Of a stretch of 64,000 nt of DNA, positions 31,400 through 43,400 are shown one piece after another. The stretch covers positions 1 through 64,000 of the forward strand of contig JAKCPI010012714.1 in assembly GCA_023213315.1 (NCBI GenBank), read 5' to 3'. The notes below the pieces were generated by a model. The model ran no database searches. It was not told where the DNA came from and was given only the letters and a program-made list of their open reading frames with translations. A program made the translations under genes and the position numbers. Position 1 is the first letter of the stretch. Each line of letters starts with the position of its first letter. The stretch is from Euborellia annulipes (lineage: Eukaryota; Arthropoda; Insecta; Dermaptera; Anisolabididae).

Positions 31400-34300
31400 T
31401 CATGAAGGGGTTACAGGTCGTGAACTTGTACTCGTCACCGGAGCTACCACCGTCAAGTCCTTGCCACTGGGAATACGAGGACATCGAGCCCAGAGACCGT
31501 TAATTGCACCTGTTGAAAATCCAGGTCTTGTGTGCTCTGAGAGTATTCTAAATGCTCTTGAAGGCATGATCTCATATTCAGAGAAATTGTCATAATAACA
31601 TCCTTCAGGGGGAGGTCCAGTAGCCCACGTATCATAATAATTACAATATTCACTATAATAAGGATCGTGAATAGGAGGTGGTGGTGGTGGTGGTAAAACA
31701 GCAGGCGGATGATGACAAGGATGGTGGACATTTGAATCCTCGGAGCCTGTTGAGCTTAAAGTATCATAGGGATCCATATCTTCTTGGAGAATGCGTAAAG
31801 CTGCAGCATGTAATTTCGCAAGAGGCAACTTTTTCAATTTTTTACCTTTTTTCCTATGTAATAAACTATGAACAAGTTCTTTAACTAGCCGATCTGTAAC
31901 TGTCGGTGAACTTGGCGAAGTAACACCAGATGAAGACGACTGACTTTCGGGATCACTAGATTGGGATTGAAGTGGAAGCGTTAAATGTTCCTTTCTATCC
32001 TTAAGAGCCCCTACTCCTTCTTGGATTGATAGATTGTTAAGGGTTTCTTCTGATTCTTCATTTTCACCCATTCCACATTCTTCTTGTAATAATTTGAAAA
32101 GACGTGAATGAGTTGAGGCTCGTTGACAAATACGTCTCATTTCACTTGAATCACTCTCAGTGTCAGATATGTGACGGGAGACATCTGACGTAACACCTGA
32201 ATCATCTTCACTTTCTTCTTTACTCCCATCTTCTTTGCAATCTTCCTTTATTCCATCTTGACGAGTAGCTTCTTCAGCAACTAAATCAATGATTTTATCA
32301 ACAAGGGAGGGTTTCTTAGCAGGTTTATCTGCATTATCTTCATCCGATTCTTCATCCTCATCTTCGCCATCATCTCCATCTCCATCTTCATCGTTACTTC
32401 TAGAAATTGCAATATTATTTTTCTTCTCTTCTTCATCTTCTTCTTCTTCGTCTTCCTCATCTTCATATTCACTATCATTCTGTTTACTTTTTATCACCTC
32501 TTTCACAGCCGAAGTTTTATTATACTTATTTATTGAATTCTTTTCATCAATTTCTTCGTCATCTTCATCGTCCTCATCATCTTCATCATCCTCTTCAGAA
32601 TCTGTATCTCTAAGTGGCTGTTTATTAAATTTTTGTGAGTTCGGGACAATTTTGACCTCATTTTGTTCCTTAGTACTTTCGTTTTTATTAAAAATAGTTT
32701 CACCTTTATTTAAAACTTTATTTTTTTGTTCTTCTTTATTTTTAGTGTTTTCTTTTCGTTTTTCTACTTCAACCTCACTTTCATAGTCATCTGAAGATTC
32801 TTCAGAAGAAGCTGATTCGTCGTTTTCAATACACATATTAAATATTCTATCAACCATAATCTCACTTTTTGTTTGCGGCAAAGGTGTTTTTGCACCTGAA
32901 GATTTTCGAGGAGTTTCTATCACAGTTTGAATGCTTGTTCCACTTGAATCCTCTGCTGTTGTACGATTAGGTAATGATATTCGAACTGATACACTTTCTT
33001 CGTCAGAATCAGTAGCTGTTTCATAAACATCATCAGTTGACATTTGACTCTGAGCAAGACTATCACAAGAAGCAGTTGAGATTACGCTAGTATTGGATTG
33101 AGTTTTTGCAATTCTGCTAGGAGGACGTTCGATAGGTGATGGGGAAGGTATTGAAAATGTGACTGAAACAGAATCATCTTCTTCTTTGTATTTACTATTT
33201 GCGCTAGAAGGAGATCCTTTTTGTTTGGCAGTAAATGTAGCTTTAAGAGATTCTTTGGCAGTAATATTATTAACTTTGGCAGTTTCTTTTTCTTTGGTAA
33301 CTTCTTTAGGAGTGTCATTGTTATTAAACTGTTTAAGGGTATTGGCCGATTCACGTTCAAACCTCTGACTATCTCCAACAATTAAAGTAGTCACTTCTTC
33401 ATCATTTTCTGAACGACTAAATTTTAATTTCAAAGGCAGTCGAACAGTAACAGTAGCAGAATCACGTTCTGCCTGATCTAATTCAACATCACTCTCTTCA
33501 TCCTCATTATCCAATGTCGCAGTTGAACTATCATCTTCAGAAATAGATCTTCCACTGCTCACTGTTCCACTAGATTTGGGCATTTTACGAACAGATTCAA
33601 CATCTGATTGTTCAGATTCCTCAAAAATAACACTTAATTGGTGAGGTAATTCACTCTGGTGTTCAATATACTCATCTTCTTCATCTTCTTCAGAATCTAC
33701 ATCTTGTTCATCATCCTCTTCATCATCTTTATAAACACTTGATTCAGAAGATTTTGCATTTGAATTCGATCCTGAATATTCATCTGTAGCATCTTCCTCT
33801 ACTTCGGTATCACTGTCACTTTCAGTTTCTTCTTCACTAACTGAATTATTTTCAATTGAAGGAGTAATAACTATACTTGGAGTTTTTGTTAATTCACGCA
33901 TTTGCTTTTGTTGCTGCTGTTGTTGTTGTTGTTGCTGCATCATTTGTTGCTGATATTGATATTGTTTATTCATTTCTGCAGCTTTTTGAAATCTAGCTCC
34001 ATAATAGGCCATTTCATCAGTTGAAGAATATCCACTATATTCATCATCACTTTGACCATATCTACTAGGAGGTCTTTGATAGGGATGCCCTGGAGGAGGC
34101 GTTGGAGGAGGGAATCCATAAGGGGAAAAATGAGGAGGATACCCATAATATGCAGCATACATTGTATACGGATCCCAAAAACCGGAAGGAGGAGGTGGTG
34201 GTGTCGGAGGCGGTGGTTGTTGTTGTCCAGTTGGACTTTCTGTTCCAGGTGGCGGTGGAAGTGGGGGTGGTGGTGGTTGAGCATAATAACCCCACCAATC

Positions 34301-34404
34301 AGCAGGCCAATAAGCTGGTGCTGGTGGTGCAGGGTAAGGGGGCTGAGGCCAGTTTGGGGCAGAGACAGGGGATTGGACAGAGGCCGGCGTCGAGACGTCC
34401 GGCG
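31400..34404 (-). CDS. Last exon of the ZASP-like gene: about 1000 acidic residues
   Basis: Begins after the acceptor ACTCTGTTGTAG with two bases that complete an Ala codon from the preceding exon, then APDVSTPASVQSP. It has a Pro/Tyr-rich start (WWGYYAQPPPPPLPPPP), a Gln run, then about 500 residues rich in Asp, Glu and Ser with runs such as DDEDDEDDEDDEE. Next come a basic patch HRKKGKKLKKLPLAKLHAAA, another Pro stretch, and finally MPSRAFRILSEHTRP before the end. The long acidic part is likely disordered. A donor-like CAACAG|GTGCAA at 31514 could give an alternative ending. One uninterrupted 3-kb frame in an AT-rich genome is strong evidence that it is coding. Confidence 0.85.
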
Positions 34405-37400
34405 CTACAACAGAGTAAAAAAAAGTCTCGGTCCACTCTGCCGTCATTGATAAAAGTTATATTTAAAGGATTCTTGTCAAATTAGCTCCCTTTCTCAAAA
34501 AATCATGAAGGGATATTAAAATAGAAAAATGTTTCTGAAAAAAATTCCGAAATTATTTTTTTTTTTCAGAGGCACTCCATTTAAATTTTGTTTTTATATT
34601 AATATTAATTCAAGTGAGTAATTTTCATATTATTTACAAGAATATCAAAACAAAAAATTTTAGGAAATATTATCTCAACAAAAAATACATATATTATATT
34701 AATTAATATTAAATTGTTGAGATTATATATCCTGATTTGCTCTCGGATTTTATTTTTACAAATTTAATTTGAATGATTATTATGATTTTTTTTTTAGAGA
34801 GCTTGATAGAACATGAATTTTTAATTGCAAGAGGAAAAGGGAATAAACCAATGGAAAAGAAATAATCAAATTTTCTTACCACAATTTTCTGGTGCCGTCA
34901 TGGCTTGGAGCATCCTAAAAGACCGAGAGGGGATAGCGCCGCCAGTATATTTGCGTGGCTCTGGAGCTGTTTGTTCTGATGGAGGAACATACGGGCCTTG
35001 GGGAACATTTTCCACTAAAAGAGAAAAATATGTTTTATTTCAAATATAGAGCTATATATAGTATATTTAAATTAATTTTTGTTTAATTACCTGTGGGTTG
35101 TGAGACTGGTTTATTTTGTGGCCCTAAAGTAGGTCCTCTGGGTACTGCAACCAAATAAACAAATGATAATATAAATTTCCAAAAAAATACAAATAAATTC
35201 ATGCTGTTAGTTTTAAATAGAAGCCAAAAAGTAAGTTAATAGGAAAAAATTGTATAATATCTTAACCAAAAGAGTAAGTACCAGAACCAAATAGTAAGAC
35301 AATATGGTGCTCCCCAGTGAGTATTAAATCACATCAAGGTGCATTAGCAAATGATCTGGTTTATGTGTTTTTTATTTTGGAGTGAGGGTGGCACAAGGGA
35401 ATCACACAGGGTGGGGACTACCAGGGTCGTCGACTTCGCCCGTCATGGTCTGCAGCACACGGAAGGCACGCGAGGGTATCGCGGCTCCGCGGTAGCGGGG
35501 ATCCGCTTCAGAGTGCAACGAGCCGCCCTCGCCGTCAACTACGAAGAACCCGCTTGAGAGTTAATATAGGAAATGGTCTAGTATGCTAATGCACAGCTCT
35601 AACAATGCAATGCATGTTTATAAATAATAAATAATATATGCCACATTAAAAATTTTAAGACATTTATTCACTATATAAAAGTAGTCTATTTAAGCTTATG
35701 TAGTATTTAATTTTGAAAAATTATCACAAAATTTATTTGTAAATTAATTTTCTCTATTTTTCCCACATCTGAAGGGAAATAAAATAAATATTTATGCCAA
35801 AGTAAGAATGTTTTATGTTCTCGAAAAGGGGGTTTAACAAAGAAAAAAAAATAATGAAGGTCTGTATGTACAGAACCACAAGTCAGGACAATTACTCCCT
35901 TCCTCTCCCCTCCCCCTCCGATTAATACATTTTTAAGGCCAAGTAGACAAACCAGGGGCGTATATAGAAATTTTTTTCGGGGGGGAGGGGCGATCTCAAA
36001 AATTTTTCTGCGAAAAAATTTTTTTCACGGAACCAAAGTTTTCCACCCTGCGAAAAATTTTGATTTCGCGGAACATTTCCTCTTTTGTGGAACCAAAATT
36101 TTTTCCCGCCAGGCGGAAGAATCCCTCTTTTGCGAAACCTAAATTTTCGTGCTGCTCGACCCCCGAGCAAACATTTCGGGGGGGGGGGCCGAGACTCATT
36201 ATTGTCTCTATATCCCTATATGTGTATATGCATTTGGAAAATTTCAGGAGGGGGGCCGGGCCCCCTCCCCCTTATATACGCCCCTGAGACAAACCTAAGT
36301 ATAAAAAAATATTAATAAATTTTAAAATGTATGAAATAATTTTTATATCAGTGGCATTTCTAAAATTTCTTCTTTATTTTTGAGATTTCAGAATTTGCCT
36401 CAGAACATTAAAAAAGACTCAAAAGAGGTGCATAAATGAAGTTTTAACCATTAAGTGTGCAATTTTTTTCTCTAAATAAAAGATAAACTTAGAAATAAAA
36501 ACTTAGAGACGTATTGTGCAATATCAATGCTGAAAGAAATGAAAACATAATAATGTCAATTCGTGATTCATTTTGAAATATTATTTTGATGTCTTGATAT
36601 CGGTGTGGGCGTTTAATAAATAAAATATTTTCGTATCTTCTCATTCCATTTTTAATAATTTAAAGTGATGATGTTTTTTTTTTTTGGCGTGACTCATTTA
36701 TAATTAATTAAAATCCTAATCAATTAATACATTTCCACTTTACTTTATCTTTCTTAAAATGATATTAATGTGAAGAGGCCATTTCCTGACTCTGCATGCA
36801 TCTCTATTTAAAGCTGATCTGTTTATACATGCGTCATCTTAAAAATTCTAGAATAGAAGATTATCTGTAAAGCAAGAGATGAAAAAGATGTTGCTTAGAG
36901 AGAAGAACTAATGCATGCTTTGAAAGATATTCTACTTCATCTCATGCACCGTTTTACATCATTTGTACTTGTTTTTAAATAATAAAAGAACCTTAGAACC
37001 CAAATATATTCAACAAATGAAATTTTAAAAATTTTTAGTACCACTCTGGTCAAGAATCTTGAAAACTCTTGAGGGAATATGGCCGCCTCTGTAGCGTGGG
37101 TTTTCCTCCTCGTAAGTTAGGGCCTCCTCTGAAACTGACCGACCAAGCTAGCTACTGTACTATCCTTATATTTACAAGTTTTTTTTTTTTTTTTGAGAAA
37201 CCCTATAAAAAATTGAGATTATTGAATGTTTTGCTTTATTACCTTGTGCCTTGAATTTGTTCATTAAGGCGCGATCATCATCTGTAAGTTGCATTTTACG
37301 CAATTGACTAACAGGAACACCCTGAGTGTTTTGAGGACCCCATTGTTGTTGTTGTTGCGGTTGTTGTTGAGCTTGTTGATTTTCTACTGCATTCTCTGAA

Positions 37401-40400
37401 AATGTAATTAATAAAAAAATATTTTAATATGTCATGTATTATTTAAGTTTAATAAAAAAAAAGCTTTTATTAAAATAGAATTTTTATAAATGAATTTTCT
37501 CTGTAAACAGAGATGTGACAATTAAAAATAAAATATTTTCACATATCACCTCCTAATTCTAACAAAACGAAAAAATTTTTTTCTATATCAGGAATCGGAA
37601 AATGTCTTTGATTTAAAAAATGTAAAGGATTATTCAAACGGTCTCTATAAAAATAAAATAGCCTAATTAAAATTAAGGGCATAATTAACAATCAAATGTC
37701 TATTGGCTACGGATAGATTAAAAAAAAAAAAAAAAAAATTACCTTGTCCATCTATTGTGTCAGTTATACGCTGGAGTACACGAAAAGATCGGGATTGAAC
37801 AGGAGCTCCGTTATTATTTCCACTCCAGCTTTGTTGGGATTGAAGCTGCCTAGGACTCTGCCCTCGTTCTTGGGGGCTGAAAAAATAAAGAAAAAGATTC
37901 TATTAATAAATCAAAGTACGTTATACTTTATAAGATAATATTATTACGAAATATTACTTTTTGGTTGTGATATATATTATCGGGGGGGGGAAAATAAAAG
38001 TATATTTACTAAAAATCTGGTGTAGAGACATCATCTACTTTTCTTTTCATTCAGACATAAGAAAGTTGTTCGATGGGTTATCCCATCACACCAGATTTTT
38101 ACTTTTGTCTTTCGATATATAAGTTTGGTGTATATGGCATACATTAGTACTGTTCAAGATAATAAGGAATAATTTCCAAAGAAGAATGCAGCCAAATTAA
38201 TTTCATTTGATTTTAATAAAAATTCCTAATCAATTGCTGACGTTTCGGTTCGGGTTTGAACCATCATCGGAGCTGTGATTTTGTCTTTCAAATGAAATAA
38301 ATTTGGCTGCATTCTTCTTTGGAAATTATTCCTTATTATCTTGTACATTAGTACTGACTCATATATCCAGCATCCAATCCAATTTATAAATTAGATGTTT
38401 TTATGGGTACTGAACTTAATAATTAAATTTGAACTGGAACTGTAAATCTAGTTGAAACATTATATATAAGTAATTAAAATTATTCAAAAACTTCAAGTGA
38501 TATTTTTTGGGAGCAAATAGACAATAAATAAATAAATCGAAATTGATAGAGAAAGTTTTATAAAAATCGAAAAAAGTATGGCCTTTTTTAGACTCATTGG
38601 TCCGTAAAAGGAGTTATTTCGTTAAAATCTAGACACAACACGCACGATCGAAAGAATTTTCCTATATTAGGCCTATATAATTGATAGAAAGTAAAAAAAA
38701 TCAACCTTTCACAGTACTGTGGTGTTGGTGGTGACATTGTAGGCGATCGCACTTGTCCAGGGCCTCCAGGTGAAGTACTTTGTTGAGTTGTGAATTTATT
38801 TTGACCGTTCCCAGACTTCCTCTGTGAATTATTTGTCGAAGCAGGAGCTTGACCTTCTATTTGAATTGGTATAATACGTGTTTGTGTTTGTTGATATTGT
38901 TGTTGCTGTTGTTGATATTGTTGCTGCTGTTGTTGGTATTGTTGCTGCTGTTGTTGTATTGTTGCTGCTGATATTGCTGCGGTTGTTGATAATTTTGCGT
39001 TTGTTGAACTTTCTGTGGCGCTTGTTGAGTTTGCCTAGGTTGTTGATATTGTTGCTGTTGAATATTTGAAGGAGAATCACGTCCCTCGATCTAAAAATAG
39101 TCAAAAGAAAAATAGTTTTAGAAACTATTTTATTTTTGAGGTCTGATAAATATAAAACAACAAAATATATCCAATCTGAACAGAATTAATTCAGTTCAGA
39201 TTGGATTGTCACAAATGTAACATTCTTTGTATTCTTAAGATGGAGAAGGGGGAACAAACAAAAAAACAAGTTATTATTATTATAATTATTATTTTAAATT
39301 TGTTTAAGGTCTTTTTCGCCATCTGAGTCAATTTAGACTTCAACCCTATTTATTTCAATTGATTAGTAGCCATTTCAATTGAAATAAATTTTTTCGCCCG
39401 AGACGAGATGTGAACCCTCGATCTCTAGCATTATATAATTGTTATATTAAAGTTTATATTATTTTTAGAAAAAAGTAAAAACATTTACTAAAATATTTTT
39501 ACTTTATTGTATACTCCTTGAACGAAACTAGATTTTATTCAAGGTCTTGTGACGGAAACGTTAAGTCAAAATCTATTATGATTTCTTTTTCTCTATCTGT
39601 CCAATTCATTATTATTCTTTTGACAAAAGAAACGTTGATTATATCGAGGAAGTTCTCATGGCCATGAACTTTCAAATTACCTGTATCGGTATGATTCTCG
39701 TGCCACCCCCACCCCCACCACCTGCTGCTGGTGTAGCCGATTGTTGTGGTTGCGGTTGTGGTTGTTGTTGAACAGGTTGACGATTTACAGGTCTCTGTTG
39801 TTGCTCAAAAATTTGTTGTTCTTGTTCATCTCGAACCCAAGGAGGCAAGGTTTGTTGTTTGCGGTCTTGATCTCTCTGTCCGGAGAGCCAGGCAGGTGTG
39901 GTTTTATTAAGAGTAGGTGTGCCAGCTGAAGAAGGAGTAGTTGTGGTTGATGAAGGACTTGGTTGTTGCACCGGTGTCGGTGGTTGTTGTTGTTGCTGTT
40001 GTGTTTGATGTTGTTGAATTGGTGGGATATATAACGATCCAAGTTGAGCACGACTTGTTTGAACTGGAGGCACATAAAGAGATCCGGTGCCTGATCCTGG
40101 AGTTGGTGGAGAAGAAACCTAAAACCAATCAATAATATATATTTATAAGAATAAAAATAACCATTTTTTGATAAAATATTTAATAAAAAAGACTTGCTTG
40201 TTGAGGTTGGGGCGGTGTGGGTGGTGGTGAGTAGTTCTTCTGGGCTACCGGTTGAGGGGTTGGAGGCGCTGGAGGCGGCGGTGGCGAATATTCCCTCGTC
40301 TGGATAGGTTGTGGGGGTGGTGGCGGTGGTGGTGGTGGTTGCGCAACTCCCGGTGGTTTCTGTTGTATGTGATTGACTGTTGGGGGTGGTGGCGGAGGCG

Positions 40401-43400
40401 GCGGTGCTCCTGAGGGAAATACGGCCACTGGAAGCTGTGGTTGCATAGCAGCCAAAGCCGAAGGTGGAAGTGGCCCTGGGGCAGGTCGTCCGCCTGGTGG
40501 GTTGGGCTGCAAACAACAATTTTGTTGAGAACATTTAGATCAAATTATTCAATTTGACACGAGTGGGAGAAAATAGAAAAATAATCCCTTAAATTAAGAT
40601 ATTTTTTATATTCTGAAGAAGGTCATGATTAACGACCGAAACGTGGACAGCGACAAAATTAAATAATCTTTTATTTAATTATTTTGTCTGCTGATTCTTC
40701 TTTCTAAAAAAATATTTTTTCTAATTTGGTTGAATATACGATACTAGATTATAACTAAAAAAAAAAAAAGTAAAAAACCCACGAAAATTAAACTTCAAGT
40801 TATAATTATAAATGAAAAATTTTTTAAAAAATATTTAAAAATCATAAATCTTTTAAAATTTCTATGTTTATTAAATCAATATAGTATGAAATAACTTTTT
40901 TCGTTCTTCCTATGACGTTATCTGAGTGAATCATCGTTAATGCTATGATAAGTGATTAATCAGTGGTTCGCCTGATACATCTTCTGACCTTTAGATCGCG
41001 TCTCTTTATTAATTTTAATTAAAAAAAAATATTTGTATATACTCGTAGATAAAAAAAAAACCTTTGTCTATGAATTCTCACTCACTTCCTCTAAAGTGTT
41101 TCCTTTTTCTTTTCTTGGATAGACCCTGACCTGATCTGCCACTACCCAGATGGCTTGAATTATTATTATTATAATTATTGGCTCAAATAATAATATTGAT
41201 TCAGCTCTTTCTATAAACTTTCATTCATTATCAATCAATATTTGTTACATTGGTAGGTCAAAGCGCAAAGGTAAAAGATTTAAGCGACAAAAATTTATTT
41301 TAATTGAAGTGGCTACCAATCAAATGAAATAAATGGTCTCAAATGCCGAAAAAGATCTAACGACATATACTAGTTAGACGAAGAAACTTTTCTAGATAAT
41401 AAATATATAGAGAATGTTAGGTTAATGTGTTCAAAAAATTGAACCCGGAACTTTCATCTCTCAAGGTTGGGTTATATCCATCGATTATTTATTGGCAATA
41501 AAAAATTTGGCCACAAAACATTAAAGATTAGTGAATGAACCAATTTTAGGCGAGGCAACATTTCAAACTACGATGTGAAGGAGAATTTAATTGAATTTTT
41601 TATATTAATCCTTTTAAGATAACATGCTCCTTTGGAAACACCTACGTTAGAGTATGCGCCGCGGTTTTATTCATCTTTAACTTGTTAAAATATTAATCGT
41701 GGCCATCAAAATGTATGGCTATCGTTATATAGTTAACCATGAAATTAAATTGCTATACTTCCAAGTGAAGAAGAAAGAAAACGTGTTTTAAGATATTCTA
41801 ATCATTATCATTATCATTATTATATATAAAGCGCTAGCGGATGACTTCTTGTCCCTGTGTGTATATGCCTATCAGGGGGCTGATTGGCCAGAATAAAAGG
41901 AAGTTTGAGTCAAAGAGGGAAATTTAAAACCTTTAATTTTTGCATTTGCTCGCCTATGGCGCAAAAAACTGAAAAAGTACATCAGTAAAGTACTGGTACT
42001 TTTTGACCGATTTTGTTCAAATGCTTAATTTCACCCATTGTTGGGGGAGTTCCTGAGATTTGTTCACAGACACACAGACCATGTCACGAAAACACTGTCT
42101 GTCTGTGTGTCTGTGAACAAATTATCTCAAGATCGAAAAGAGCTAGGAGGTTGAAATTTTAAATTTAAGTTAGACACCCCCCTGGGACATGACACGAAAC
42201 TTTTGAACAAAAACGACCAAAGAATACTAGTACTTTACTGATACACTTTTTCTGTTTTTTTTTTCGATTTTCTCAAAATTCGGTTCAACGATTTTGATCA
42301 AAATTCAAAAATAAATTATTTTTAGATGCTCTTTAAAATGTATATTCTCATTTTGGTATTTAAATCTTATGAAGACCACTTTACTCTTGTACTCAATAGA
42401 AAAGATAGGAGAAATGGTTGCCATGGTAAAAAAATATAAATATTTTCCCATACTTATAAATTTTACATCTTGAAATTAGAATGTACCGTACTGTCGGAAA
42501 CTAAGTATATGTCGACACAAAAAATCTGGTGTGACAAGCACAAAACACAACTTTCGATTGCCGACGGTTGTGTGCTGTGCGACCAGTCACACCAGCTTTT
42601 TTTTAAAACTTTAAAGGGTGCCGATTACTGAAAAGAACCGCTGGTCTAGACATATAGATAATGATTATAGAAGGAAATTAAGATGAGAAATTTGTTGATA
42701 TGAATTTGGTTGAAACCAAATAAATAAAACAAGGATTTCAGTTGTTAATGGGGCCTCGGGACGGCAACGTCCTTGCTATTAAAAAACCCAAATGTCTACC
42801 AACTCTTGGCAACTCTTATAGAATTCCCTCCCTCCCTCTCTATGTATTTATGCATGTGTGTGAGCGTTCTAGGGCTAAAATTAGCAGCCAATTTAAACTA
42901 CAGTATTAGACATTTGTTCGTTATTACTACAAGTTTCATGTTTAAATTATTTACTTACATGTCTAATTAAGAAATATAAACAAAGTTGCTTTTAGTTATA
43001 TATTTGCTTTTAATATCTCGGGGAAATTTTTCAATCAAACTAATTAATAAATTCTTTTTTTTTAATTAATTAATATTTAATAATTAGATTAAGTGAATTA
43101 TCGGAATTTTTTAGATTTTTAGATAAAGAGAATTAAAAAACAAAGAAATAGTTTTATTGTTGCTACCTTTACTGTAAAGGAGAAAAAAAATCTGGCCGTT
43201 AATAAATTAATTATTGCATTTAATTATTATACAAAATAATCACTCAGGGGCGACCATGAATTAAGTTATTTTAATCCTATTATGCTTCCTCCGACCTGCA
43301 CGAGTCAGTCACCGAATTCGAAATTAACGGCAAGGGAAGAAAAAGTAGTCATAAAATTCAGTCCCATAGAGGGAAGGGGGACCATTTGAACAGAAAAAAC

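Noticed and set aside
32289..32786. 165-residue Ser-rich frame on the plus strand
   Set aside because: It is the opposite-strand reading of GAA/GAT-rich acidic codons in the last exon of the ZASP-like gene; TCT/TCA repeats create a Ser-rich shadow.
34405..34447. ATG at 34447 as the start of the 1015-residue protein
   Set aside because: A strong polypyrimidine tract and acceptor (GTTGTAG at 34405) lie inside it, and the phase matches the upstream exon ending at 34880; the sequence before the acceptor is intron.
39785..40534. 249-residue minus-strand frame
   Set aside because: It crosses an intron in a different frame from the phase-consistent exons 40506-40198 and 40118-39681 and is Thr/Ser low complexity.
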